From Ctena decussata (Eukaryota; Mollusca; Bivalvia; Lucinida; Lucinidae), in contig OZ022501.1 in assembly GCA_963989385.1 (NCBI GenBank), positions 92,736,979-92,800,978 of the forward strand: DNA of 64,000 bases, written 5' to 3'. Numbering within the stretch: the first letter of the stretch is position 1; the number at the start of each line of letters is the position of its first letter. Shown here piece after piece: positions 45,507 to 57,126 of this stretch. The translations under genes were made by a program, and so were the position numbers. A model generated the notes under the pieces. That model saw nothing but the letters and a program-made list of their open reading frames with translations. It was not told where the DNA came from and searched no databases.

Positions 45507-48500
45507 TATAATATGTTCGTCGATGCGACGTCATGAGGTCAAAGGGCGTTGTACTATTGTCAGTGTGATGAAATCGGATAAATTTCGTTTTACTGACAAC
45601 TTGATTGCTGACTTATATAATTCTAAACGTAATTGTCAAGCAAATTCAGTAAAAGAGCCATTTTTAGTGTCCGAAATTTGGCGGTCCCGATGTCCTTTTC
45701 GGTACCTGAAATCTCTTTTCTGTGACCAGAGGTTGAGTCCTTTTCGGTGCTGCACTTCTTATTTTATTGATAATTAGACACATCTATGGCAGAGAGTAGG
45801 AAATGAGTATTGCCAAATAAGTTCCTTAGTTGTTTAAGTTGACAGTGTTAAAATGTAAAATAATATATTCTACCCTTTTGGCACATTTGACTGTTTATCC
45901 GACTTTCACTAGCATGTTGAATTGCTATATTTTTGTTAAATACGATGCAAAAATATTATCCAAACGCTGATTTATATCATGATATTAAAAGTTCTTAAAT
46001 ATACGTTTTATAGCATGAAATTGCAAATCAAAGTCCCTTTCAGTGCCACTGTGGAGTTAGTCCGTGCGACCATGCTGCCGAAAAACGCCAAGACTCTAAC
46101 AACAACAACAACAACAACAACCCTTTCAGTGCCCAAAATTTCTATTCGGTCCTTTTTCGGTGGCGTAACTCCTTTTCTGTCTTTAGTAGGAACGTACACT
46201 CTTTCACAGCCTTACAATATTAAATTTTCTGCCTAACAGATATAGCAGTGGAACAGTGTAGTAGGACCGTTGCACTTCAATATTCTTAATTCCTCCTCAA
46301 ATAAGTTTGCAAACATTTGATGGCGACAGAACACGTCCATTGTGCCCGCTCGGACTACAAGACTCTGATGCAAATATAATTATTGTTCTAAATTGTGCTT
46401 CATTATTCTGAATTCTTCTTTAAATAAGTTTGCAAACATTTGATGGCGATAGATCTGGTCCAATTTTTACTCAAATACTTCTTAATAAGCTAAGCTGCTG
46501 TTGATAATGATGCAAAGCAAAGTACCGGATATCACTCTGAATAATCTGTTAGACGCTTTCTTGAAACAGTCGGATACATAGCTGACAAGCTGACCTACTG
46601 CTTGTAAATTCATAGTGTTTTTTGTTATTTTCTTTTTTTCTTTCTTTGTCTACGACGATGGGCGTAGACAGTTTAGTCATTGACCCAGTCACGAAAGTAC
46701 AGCCAGTAGTTATCCACAATGCAGCTTAACCTTTATGCTACAAGCTGCATATCGTGAATATCGTGAGCGCTATTCGTATACATGTTGGGGCTTGCAAGTG
46801 AAATACCCCAGAACTGCATGTGAATCACAAGGTAGCACAATATACCGCAAGGTATAGGTGAATGAATACCTTGTCTTTTCAACAGTATTTCAACCATGGA
46901 AGGCTGACAATGAAGGCGAAGTAGTATAAAACCCAACATCCTCATCTACACCCGTGATTGAAATTCACCACTTGAGATTTTCGTGTCACCTTTTGAAATA
47001 CAAACAAAACATTTAGTCTAGATATTTGTGGTTGTAATATTGCGTTTTTGTTAAGCATCAACTATAAATGTTTGTTAAGTGTAGGTCAAGCTCTCTGAGA
47101 AAACTAAATTGTGATCCGCTAATATTAGAAGCTTAATCTCTGTTCATTCAACTCACACGCAAAGGCTGTTACGATGGCTTGGTAATAGTATTAGCCACAG
47201 TTTGCCTTGTCTGAAAATAAGCTGCATTTACTGTAACGTCTGTATTAATAGTAATATGATTTGACCTTCGCTGAACAACGATACTCTGGTTCCAGGCTAC
47301 GTAGACGCATCGAAAAGCTGGAAATAACCTCCACTTTGCCCAACGACAATGTGGGGTTCTCGGCAGAACAGATTCAGAAAAATAAAAAATTTAAATACTT
47401 CGTAGAAACAGACAATTATATTGTAGGGACAGAATTGTCATTATAAGTGCAGGAACCTTTAACCTTTAAATTACATTTGAAAGAGTTAATACTTCTTTCA
47501 AAACTGTAACTGTCGAGATTCGTGGTTGAGGCGGAAGTTCTCGGTTGGTTAATAACTTAAAGCTATTCATAGTTCCATGAGGTCCTTTAAGCTCCGCGTA
47601 CCCCCATTTTTCATAAGAAAATTATTATTTTCACACCAATTTTTGTCAAATTTAGTATATATTTTTTTAGATAACCTATTAAATTTATTCTGCAAATTTC
47701 AGAAAGATATCTTTTGTAGTTAATGAAATATTTAGATAAGAATTGTCTATATATTTTAATCATTTTCAGTGTGTGTGTGTGTGGGACTAGTCCCCTAAGC
47801 GGCTAAAATCTCAGCATGCCCAGTCCATGGCACTTCTGATTGGCCGGTGAATGGTTAATTAGGTGCTAATTAGCTTTGAGTGGCATCTCGGAACTATGAA
47901 ATTACAACACTCTGGTGCAGACACAAATAATATTCTTAAATGGGCTTAAATATTCTTGAATACTCTTCAAATATGTTTGCAACCATTTGATGACCATAGA
48001 GCAGGCAAAGTTTCCCCAAAATACTTCTTGACAAGTTGTTGAAAACAAAGCAATTTACGGCTTGCATCTCATACTCCAATATTATATTCTGAATAGAATA
48101 TGTATTCAAGGCAACTGCATGGTGGTATTAATAACAGTCGTTTTGTAGTAAAAGTTATTTTTGTTTCTAATGTTGACACATACATTTTGTAATGCCAGCT
48201 ATAACAACATTATTAGTATTCCCGCCTCTTTGATGAATTATGATGAACTCACTAAGTGTGATGCTAATTATTTGAAACTGTTTAACATTTGAAAGTGCAT
48301 TTTGAGTTATACTGTATTCAACATTTCATTTGAACAACAATAGACATAGACAATTTAATCCAAGAATCAATGTTCATAGTGTACCTTCTATCTTAGATCA
48401 GAAAATTTTCTTCACAAACACGTAGAAGTCTGATAGTGTAATTTAACTTGTAAACATAGAGCCGACAGTCAATTAATTAATATATAAAAGACACTGAAAA

Positions 48501-48639
48501 AAAGATTACTACTCAGACACAGTATCCAAATCATACCGTTAAGTCCCGAACTGAAAAACTAAAAAAAGATAAATTAGATAAATAAATTAAAGATGAAAAA
48601 TGTAAGTGCTCACGAAACGTTGAAGTTTAGTCCTTTTTT
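45507..48639. other. Upstream flank of unit 3, middle part
   Basis: Corresponds to 11,570-11,984, 14,517-15,836 and 23,699-25,074 of unit 2 without the insertions there. An (AAC)n tract is at 46,098-46,120. The exon-like modules are at 46,655, 46,779-46,930 and 47,261-47,446. No supported gene. Confidence 0.55.
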
Positions 48640-50164
48640 ATGCTCCCCGAATGGTGAGCATATAGTTGCCGCTTTGTCCGAAGGGTGAGCATATAGTTGC
48701 CGCTTTGTCCGTACGTCTGTCAGTCTGTCCGTCATTCCGTCCATCCGTCCGTCCGTCCGTCACACTTTTGTCTGGAGCATATCTCTGAAAGTATAAGGGG
48801 GAACTAAATGAAACTTCACACATTGATAGAGGACAACGAGGGGAAGTGCAGTGCACAAGAACCATAACCCTGTCACAAGTATTTACAAAGTTAGCTCCCT
48901 TTCCAGTTTTTTTGCATATTTTGTTTTTCCGGAGCATATCTCTGAAAGTATAAAGGACAAACTAACTGAAACTTCATACATTGATAGAGGACAACGAGGG
49001 GAAGTTCAGTGCACAAAAACCGTATTTACGAAGTTAGCTGCCTTTCCAGTTTTTTTTTTTTTTTTTTTAATATTTTGCTTGTCCGGAGCATATCTCTGAA
49101 AGTATAAGGGGGAATTAAATGAAACTTCACACATGGATAGAGGACAATGAGAGAAAGTGCAGTGCACCATAACCATGTCACACGTATATACGAAGTTAGC
49201 TCCTTTTCCAGATTTCTTCAATATTTTGCTTGTCCAGAGCATATCTCTGAAACTATAAAAGGGAAGTAAATGAAACTTCACACATTGATAGAGGACAATG
49301 AGAGGAAGTGCAGTGCAAAAGAACCATAACCATATCACAAGTATATACGAAGTTAGCTCCCTATCCAGTTTTTTTTATCAATATTAAGATTGTCTGATGT
49401 ATATCTCCAAAAGTATTAAAGGGAACTTAATGAAACGCCATACATTGAAAGAGGGCAATAAGAGAAAATGCAGAGCACAAGAACCATAACTCTGTCTTAA
49501 GTATTTACAAAGTTAGCTCCCGTCCTTTTTTTCAGTATTTTGCATGTCCAGAGCATATCTCTGAAGGTATAAAAGGGAACTTAATGACACTTCACACACT
49601 GATAGAAGGCAATGAGTGAAAGTTCAGAACACAAGAACCATAATCCTAAGTAATTACAGAGTTAGCTCCCTTCTTAAGGTTTGTTATATTTTGCTTGTAT
49701 GGAGCATATCTTAGGAAGTATTGAAGGAAACTAAATGAAACTTCACACAATGATAGAGGGTAATGGAAGGAAGTGCAGAGCTTAAGAACTAAAACCCTAC
49801 CTTTAATAATTACAGATTTAGCTCCCTTCCTAATTTTTTTCAGTTATTTACCTTGTCCGGAGTATATCTCTGTACATATTTAAGAGAACATGAAGCTTCA
49901 TATATTGATTATAGAGGGTAATGACAAGTGCAGAGCAGAAGAACTATATCTGTTCCCCAAATTATTTTGGAAGTTACGTCCCTTCTTATTTTTTCTCAAT
50001 TGTGTGCTTGTCCAGAGCATTGCTGTAAAAGTATTGAAGAAAATTAATTTTTTCCATTTCAAATTGCATTTAACTTACACTAAAAATTACTCCTTCACCA
50101 GGATACCCGTTCTCCTATTCCAAGCCTTCGGGAGCATCCATCGGTTCCACCTATTTTCTTGTTC
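48640..50164 (+). mobile_element. Helentron-like element with about eight 155-bp core repeats, 1.5 kb
   Basis: Starts ATGCTCCCCGAA after a T tract; the inverse CTTCGGGAGCAT (TTCGGGGAGCA in unit 2) lies about 28 bases before the right end. Unit 1 has the empty site at about 4,785. A (GTCC)n microsatellite (48,706-48,765) precedes the core repeats, recognisable by AGCATATCTCTGAAAGTATA at 48,777, 48,933, 49,086 and 49,237, with more decayed units to 50,010. Same architecture as the element at 43,845 but unrelated core. Confidence 0.7.
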
Positions 50165-50279
50165 ATGCCATTTATTGAAGACTTTTAAAGATGTTGGTAT
50201 GTTAGGAGTGTGAATTATTAATTCAGATACTTAGACGCGACATAAAATTGCAGTTTGATGAGCTCGGCTGCAGGATTTG

Positions 50280-50760
50280 TGAAGCTGAACGCTTTATTAG
50301 CCGAAACAACGTAGTCTGGCCCATTTTCCCTCTTCTGAAATTATTCTCTGCTCTTGAAGTTCCTATTTAAGATTTGAATTTTACCGCCCTGCAGCTGGTG
50401 TTATGCCGTGTGGCGGCCGTAAAACGTCTCCCCGTACATCATCCATAGTGCAGATTATATTTTATTGTCATCCTTTGAGATCAGGGGAGATATTCTGAGA
50501 AATCTAAAATTTGAGATTGATTCAGACGCTTCATCTAGATCATCGTCTTTTACATTATTTGGATCCTTTTTGATACTAATCAGTCTTTGAAGCAACTGTC
50601 CATTTAAATTAAGCAATTACAGTGTGATTTTCTATGGTTTCGTCACCAGATAATGTCAGGGTCACTGACGAGGCTTTATTAGCCGAAACTACGTAGTCTG
50701 GCCCATGTCCCCTCTTCTGAATGTATTCTCTGCTCTTGAAGGAACTATTTAAGATTTGAA
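50280..50760. repeat. 382-bp-family repeat upstream of gene 3
   Basis: Counterpart of 28,850-29,320, with the TTATTAGCCGAAACTACGTA motif near 50,678 and a variant near 50,296. Confidence 0.8.
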
Positions 50761-51077
50761 TTAAGCCGATAATATTTACACTTGCCACTGACTTCCCATA
50801 GGTGAACCCTTTAGACCAACTGGCTTCATACACCGATGAAGGACAGTTGATCATGCGACGTTGTCGTCAAGCGATGTCTTATGTAAACAAACGCCTTGAT
50901 TGGTTCTTATATAACGTTCGATTGATGCCACGTCAGGGCGACGGCTGTTTAAGTTTTGGCCGAACACGTCGTTACTAACTTTTCTTCGACCCATATTTTG
51001 CCTATTCTACACCATATTACCACGAAAACGGCACAGAAAGGTTCACAAATAAGGTGTAAATATAAGAATAAAAATTT

Positions 51078-51207
51078 GATTTTTCAGCGTTCTTCGTGTC
51101 AAGAAGCCAGTGGTCGTCACTAAAATTCTACAAGAAGCCCTTCGCGTTTCATGAAATTTCAGCTCCGCCCACTGGCTTCATCATACGATGAACGCTGAAA
51201 AATCAAA
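51078..51207. repeat. Conserved inverted repeat upstream of gene 3
   Basis: Same dyad as before genes 1 and 2. A candidate TATATAA at 50,908-50,914 lies about 170 bases further upstream. Confidence 0.6.
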
Positions 51208-51385
51208 GTTTAATAAAACAAAAAAATGCGCGCGATCAGTTTTGCAGATTCAATACTGTTCATGAACAGACTGCATCAAAATGAGAAGTCTATTTTCTAT
51301 TCTTTTTATATTTTTCTTTGCTCCCAAAGATCCTGGCTATACAAATTTGATTTATTTCTTTTGCAGAGACAATAACGACTGAAGA

Positions 51386-53158
51386 ATGAAGCTAGAAAAA
51401 AGATTCAGGAAATTGGTGACGGGAATGTTTATTCCTGACTACAATTATTCACTACAGGAGTTTACCTTTCAAACAGTTTTTCGTAAATCCTCCATAGACT
51501 ACTGTTGCTGTCCATGTAGTTATGAACACGAATTTCTTGACTACATAACAGAAAATGGGGAAATTGATGAAGAAATGTATAACAGAGTTCTGGATAATCT
51601 ACTCAAAGGAAAATGCCCTCATGTTGATAAAGTGCCTGCCGATTGTGTCACGGAGACAGGTATTAATGCCATTCATATTGCGGCTGCTGTCGGGCCATTG
51701 AGAGCCGTGAAGAACTATAGGCACAATTATTTCTATAAGAGAGGGAAAGTTTTTGACTTGGACCCTAATCAGATAGCAATACTGAAAAATAAAGAAAATT
51801 ATGTCGATTTATTTGAAAAGGCCCAGGTTATAGGATGTCGAATATGCAATTCAAAGTCGCCTTCGAAAAAATATCTGTTATATGGAACAAGAACGGAAGA
51901 AGGCGTACAAAAAATACATTTAAATTATGTGTCCATGATAGAGTTTTGTGCCAGAAGGAATAACTGTTCCATGTTAACAGATCTGTTGAAGGCTTATACA
52001 TTACACAGTCCGTTAGATGTAGCAAGAGTTCTTGAGGTAACATTTCAACACAAACAGACGAATATACAAAGAGCATTGTTAAAATATCTAGAGAAAGGAA
52101 ACCAGCATATTTTGGAATTATGTGCTAGGTCTGCACTCGTGTACGACCAGCCATCTGTATTGGCTCAGCTACTCAAGCGTATAAAACCAAAACGACAACA
52201 GGATGAACAAGACAAAATAGCTATGTTTTCTATGTTTTCTGAAATCTGCTCATTATTAAACAGACAAAAGTGTCAGGAATATTTAGGTCTGTTCCAGCTT
52301 TCGTCTGTAGAGCACCGTGACTCGACCGATGGCGATTTTGTGTCATGGCTAAAAGTGTTAGTAAAACTAATAGATGATTATCCTGACAAAGTTAGAGATG
52401 ATAAACATACGCTTGAAAACGTGCTACATCGAGAAAACATAGATGGCTCCCCTGAATATCACCAATTATCACTTATCAATGTTTTTCTAAAGGTTTATGA
52501 GAAGTACCGCTCCCGATACACAGATCGAGACGTCAAATATAAGGACAAACTAGATCACATGTTGGAACTTGGTGCAGATATTGACTGCCTGGAAAGCGGC
52601 ACAACTCCATTAATGCACGTCCTAGATAACAGAGGTTTTTTTGATTATGTTCCTCGGATTAGGGAATTATTGGAATGGTTGATCTACGAAAACTCCAGCA
52701 TTGATCTTAACCCGGCGGTTGTTAGTTCCGGATTCAAACGCGATGCAGATATGCGTGTCAGAAGCGGAAGAAGATGTTATCGGTTTCCAGGCACTTACAA
52801 AATGGATTCCAAAACGCATGCGCTATTTGGACATGAAGACGCAGCTACCTATCCACTAAATTTTATGGGACCTTTATTGATCGAGTGCGGTTATCCTGTA
52901 TCGAAAGATGAGCTAGAAGCAGTGCTAGATATACCCTCTCTGCATCCAACCGAGCGAGAATATATTCAGTCGACGTTAAACATTCCCAGACCACTGCAAC
53001 TTCTGTGTCGTGACAGAATACGAAAACATTTCAAAGGAAGGGAAGTTCATACATTTGTTCGCAATTCCAGTGTCCCGTGGTTTATTGGTGACTTTATTTT
53101 GCTGAAACCGATTTTAAGGAACATAAGCTTGCCAGAACAGGAAACAGATGTGATGTAA
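51386..53158 (+). CDS. SOCS-box protein with ankyrin-like segments (ASB-like), paralogue 3
   Basis: A 590-residue intact frame and the most diverged of the three, roughly 91-92% identical to paralogue 1 by eye. The Cys patch (CCCPC), the ankyrin-like GADIDCLESGTTPLMH and the SOCS box PRPLQLLCRDRIRKHFKG are fully conserved; differences cluster in the middle (about residues 190-260 and 410-465), including one extra residue near 415 (RGFFDYV) and loss of two residues near 458. The acceptor is TTTCTTTTGCAG (to 51,366), 19 bases before the ATG. AATAAA at 53,856-53,861 is a possible polyadenylation signal. Function as for paralogue 1, inferred. Confidence 0.8.
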   Translation: MKLEKRFRKLVTGMFIPDYNYSLQEFTFQTVFRKSSIDYCCCPCSYEHEFLDYITENGEIDEEMYNRVLDNLLKGKCPHVDKVPADCVTETGINAIHIAAAVGPLRAVKNYRHNYFYKRGKVFDLDPNQIAILKNKENYVDLFEKAQVIGCRICNSKSPSKKYLLYGTRTEEGVQKIHLNYVSMIEFCARRNNCSMLTDLLKAYTLHSPLDVARVLEVTFQHKQTNIQRALLKYLEKGNQHILELCARSALVYDQPSVLAQLLKRIKPKRQQDEQDKIAMFSMFSEICSLLNRQKCQEYLGLFQLSSVEHRDSTDGDFVSWLKVLVKLIDDYPDKVRDDKHTLENVLHRENIDGSPEYHQLSLINVFLKVYEKYRSRYTDRDVKYKDKLDHMLELGADIDCLESGTTPLMHVLDNRGFFDYVPRIRELLEWLIYENSSIDLNPAVVSSGFKRDADMRVRSGRRCYRFPGTYKMDSKTHALFGHEDAATYPLNFMGPLLIECGYPVSKDELEAVLDIPSLHPTEREYIQSTLNIPRPLQLLCRDRIRKHFKGREVHTFVRNSSVPWFIGDFILLKPILRNISLPEQETDVM

Positions 53159-53965
53159 CTATCTACGCTATGGTCAGTCAAATTCCAAATACTGTGTCGA
53201 CTTGAGTGCTTGAGTGTGCCAGTCGCGTTGCATCGACGTGAATACGACGACAGTATACCTACGACATTAATACAGTTAAACGTGCAGCTTTATGTGCCGC
53301 GACGTTGAAACCATATCGTTCACCCGTTATTGACTGTTGGAATCACGTGATCGTGACTTACATTGTCAGTGTCATGAAAAGTGTAAGTCACAATCAAGTA
53401 ATGCACATCGTGGATAATATACGTTACGATCACGTAATTCACATCGAGAACAATATAACTCACGATCACTTGATTCACAACGTAGACAGTATCAGGATCA
53501 CGTCGTATCAACGGTCGATAACAAATTTGAATTGAAAATCTCAAAGAAAATCAGTTGTATCCCAGGTCATACGCGAGTGATTTTAACCTGTTAATTGCTG
53601 GGTGATCCCAGAGTTTAGCAGATTCACATCCAATATAAGCATGATAAGGATGTCAGATTTGTCCCTGTTTTTGGATATAGATTTGTCTATTTCACACGGA
53701 TTTGTTTGATCCAAAATTTATGATAAATGTGATGACTTGATGTTGATTTTGAAATGGTAACTTTTCAACCCTTATTTTAATCCAATTATTTGACTGCATT
53801 TATATACAGTTAACAAACATTAGAACAGAAAACTTAAATGCTTTATTTAATTCAAAATAAAAGACTTTAAAAAAAAAATTGTACACAGAAATACGGATTT
53901 AAAAACTACTGAGTTTACACTGTGACAGCTTAGCTGAGCTGATCTAGCTGAGCTGATCCAGGGAT
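53159..53965. other. 3' flank of gene 3 and right edge of the array
   Basis: Contains the fullest version of the 36-bp degenerate repeat (53,348-53,515, units around TCACGATCACTTGATTCACA). Similarity to unit 2 ends near 53,760, which marks the right border of the array. Unlike units 1 and 2, no Penelope relic follows. Confidence 0.6.
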
Positions 53966-53969
53966 ACAG

Positions 53970-54106
53970 TTCTATTCTATTCTATCCAATAACGGGGGCA
54001 CCACAGATGACTTCAAAACAATCCCTTTCCACCTTGTCCTTTTTTCAGCTGCCCTAGTTGAGCTGGCAAAGTCCATCCCTGTCTACTCTTTAAATTAATA
54101 TTGTCC
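53970..54106 (-). mobile_element. Inverted 3' end of the same LINE family
   Basis: The reverse complement matches the 3' end of the LINE at about 55,930-56,070 (CCAGCTCAACTAGGGCAGCT; tail of ATAGA repeats, here TTCTATTCTATTCTATCC). It lies only 38 bases before the LINE and in opposite orientation. Confidence 0.8.
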
Positions 54107-54144
54107 AGGTTGGGGACAAGCTTCAATTGATCTACAGTAGATCA

Positions 54145-56056
54145 GATGTTCTCGACTTCTGTGATGAGAGGAGAAATAAGAAGAGGTATGAAGCAGGAGG
54201 AGCAGAAGAATACAGGGAAGCAAACAAGAGGATTCAGAAGGCAGTGAAGAAAGCGAAGGAGGACTGGATAGCTAGTCAGTGCGAGGAGATCGAAACTTGC
54301 CTGAACAAAAACAACAGCAAGAAAGCATACCAACTAGTGAAGGATCTAACTTCAGAGAAACAGGGTAGATCCACAACTATCCAGGACAAGTCTGGGAAAT
54401 GCCTTACAGAAGAACAAGAGATTCTCAGCAGATGGACAGAATATTGCTCAGAATTATACAGCCATGAGACTGATGGTGACAATACGGTTCTGGACTGCAG
54501 TCAGCCCCCAGAAGAAGATCAACAACCGATCCTTCGTGAGGAAGTTGAGATTGCAGTAGCAGCACTGAAGAAGGGAAAATCTGCCGGAGTTGATAATATA
54601 CCAGCAGAACTTGTTCAAGCTGGAGGGGAGACCATGATTGATGTTTTAACAGATATCTGTAACAGGATCTGGAGAACAGGAGAATGGCCTACCCCATGGA
54701 CTCAGTCGCTGATTATTACTCTCCCTAAAAAGGGCAACCTACAGCTCTGCCAGAACTACAGAACCATCAGCCTCATCAGTCATTCAAGCAAAGTCATGCT
54801 GAAAGTTATCTTGAACAGGCTTAAGCCACAAGCCGAAGAGATAATCCCTGAGGAACAGGCTGGGTTCCGAGCAGGAAGGAGCACCACAGAACAGATCTTC
54901 AACCTTAGAATCCTGTGTGAAAAGTATCTCCAACATCAGCAGAATCTGTACCATGTCTTCATTGATTTCAAAAAAGCCTTTGACAGGGTATGGCATGCAG
55001 CCTTATGGGCCACCATGAGGAAGTACAATATCAATACAAACCTAGTTCGCACCATTGAGCAGCTATACGACAAGGCTACAAGTGCGGTCCTGATAAATGG
55101 CGGCACAGGAGAATGATTCAGAACAACAGTTGGAGTAAGACAATGATGTCTTCTGTCACCCACCCTTTTCAACATTTTTCTCGAACAGATCATGTCTGAT
55201 GCTCTGGAAGAACATGACGGAAAGGTGAGCATAGGCGGCAGAAATATTACCAACCTGCGGTTTGCCGATGACATAGACGGTCTTGCTGAGGAAGAGCAGG
55301 AACTAGAAGCTCTAGTTGAAAGTCTTGACCAGACCTGCACAAGGTATAAGATGGAGATCAGTGCTGAGAAGACCAAACTGATGACAAACAGCGCAGATGG
55401 CATCCAGAGGGAGATCAAGGTAAAGGGGCAGAAGCTGGGTACTGTAAGCAGCTTCAAAGACCTTGGAGCAGTTGTCTCAGATGATGGCTCAAAACAGGAG
55501 GTTCTCTCAAGGATAGCACAAGCCACTTCAGCTCTTGCCAAGCTGAAACCAATTTGGAGAGATAACAACGTATATCTTGGATCAAAGGTGACACTTATGC
55601 GCTCCCTTGTCCTTTCCATATTTCTGTATGCCTGTGAATCATGGACCTTGACAGCAGAGTTAGAGAAAAGAACGCAGGCCTTTGAGATGAGATGCTACCG
55701 AAGGTTACTGAACATTTTTGTACAAGGACCATATGGCGAATGAGGAGGTTCACAGGAAGATCCAAGCAGCCATTGGAGAATATGATGAACTCCAGACGCT
55801 GGTCAAGAAACAGAAACTAAGGTGGTTTGGCCACGTCTCAAGGTCTTCTGGTTTAGCAAAGACAATTCTTCAGGGCACAGTGAAAGCAAAAAGGAGAAAA
55901 GGTAGACAGAAGAAGAGGTGGGAAGACAATATCAAGGAGTGGACTGGAATGGATTTTGCCAGCTCAACTAGGGCAGCTGAAGACAGGACAAGGTGGAAAG
56001 GGATTGTTTTGAAGTCAGCTGAGGTGCCCCAACGACCTAGTAAGGTTATGGGATAG
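54145..56056 (+). pseudogene. LINE reverse transcriptase, two stops and a frameshift
   Basis: Motifs in order: ALKKGKSAGVDNIPAEL, ITLPKKGNLQLCQNYRTISL, EEQAGFRAGRSTTEQIF, VFIDFKKAFDRVWH, the catalytic LRFADDIDGLAEEEQELEAL, and C-terminal KLRWFGHVSRSSGLAKTILQ and RWEDNIKEWTGMD. In-frame TGA codons occur at 55,114 (where the family usually has Trp) and just before CLLSPTLFN (usually Gly), and a one-base shift near 55,722 separates LLNIF from KDHMANEEV. The protein is a common type of mollusc endonuclease-reverse transcriptase LINE; I do not assign the clade. Inactive. Confidence 0.85.
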
Positions 56057-56071
56057 AATAGAATAGAATAG
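54145..56071 (+). mobile_element. 5'-truncated non-LTR retrotransposon with ATAGA tail
   Basis: Flanked by AGATCA at 54,139-54,144 and 56,072-56,077, a probable target duplication. The surrounding repeat is found uninterrupted at 58,375-58,500 (CAAGCTTCAATTGATCTATA, then GTAGATCAATTGGTCTT), confirming the insertion point. The tail is a (ATAGA)n run. The endonuclease domain is absent because of truncation. Confidence 0.9.
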
Positions 56072-56077
56072 AGATCA

Positions 56078-57100
56078 ATTGGTCTTTTTCAGATCAACTG
56101 ATCTACCAAAATGCACTGAAATATGTATTTTGAGCTCTGTGTATGCCCATCATTGAAAACTGCAAAATTCTTTTATGACTGACTTGTTACTTTAGATGAT
56201 AGAAATCTATAAGTGTGATCAGGTAAAATTTTCGTCAGGGAATTTTTTTAAGAAAAGCATTTTTTGATTGATACACCTGCTAATTTTCAAAATTACTTGA
56301 TTTTTCTGATAAGTGATTTGTCATGCTAGTTTATTTTAAAGATTTATTGATGGAATTTGGCACTTTATACCCTTTTGAGTGGTTTATCGCAGATTTTTCT
56401 ACTACATTTGATGATTGGAAATTTTCAAATTGTCTAGCTTTAATGTGTCTTTTGGCCCTTTGATGAATAAAATACTCGTCAGCATTTATAGCCGGTACCG
56501 TACCGCCCACGATTCTAAACATGTAAACCAGTCGGTCGATTACTCGGCGCTGTTGCAGTGTTGGCAGATTTAGACGTTTTGGACTATGATCATTTCAGCA
56601 AAGGGTTGCTGGCAGTGTCAGCTACACTTATGCATCTTTTTGTTTTCCATAAAGGTATTAGATCTACTTATGAAAATAACTGCTATAAGATATAAGCATA
56701 AATTCTTCTGAACTGATTTCATGTTAATGTTATATGAAATGGTGATTTTCAAGAATGTGCTTAAAACATGCCACCCCTACAGCAATATGGGTTATCTATG
56801 AAACTGAAAAAAATACATTGCAAGAGATTACTTTCCAAGCTTGAGAGCATGCCAATGAATTTCAAAAACTCTACTGGACAAATCTGACTACGAGAAATGG
56901 TAGTAAACTGAACCATGTAAGTGGAATTTGCTGCTTCTTTATCCTTTAAGTATAAACTTCGAAAAACCACTTGCTGGAGTGCCTCAACAAGAGAGTAAAA
57001 TAAAAACAGAGGGTTGTGTCTCCAAAATAAACTCCATACCATTAAGATCAATAGATTAGACCTCTTGGTCTTCTCCGCTGGTGAATGACGGTCGACCTGA
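56078..57100. other. Non-coding stretch before the MYND exon
   Basis: The first bases continue the repeat into which the LINE inserted (AAAATGCACTGAAATATGTA). Nothing else recognisable; possible upstream intron of the MYND gene. Confidence 0.4.
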
Positions 57101-57126
57101 GGTCACTTGAAGTATCACCAGTTACA

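Noticed and set aside
48776..50010. CRISPR-like array of regularly spaced repeats
   Set aside because: Contiguous diverged tandem repeats of about 155 bp with no spacers, in a eukaryotic mobile element.
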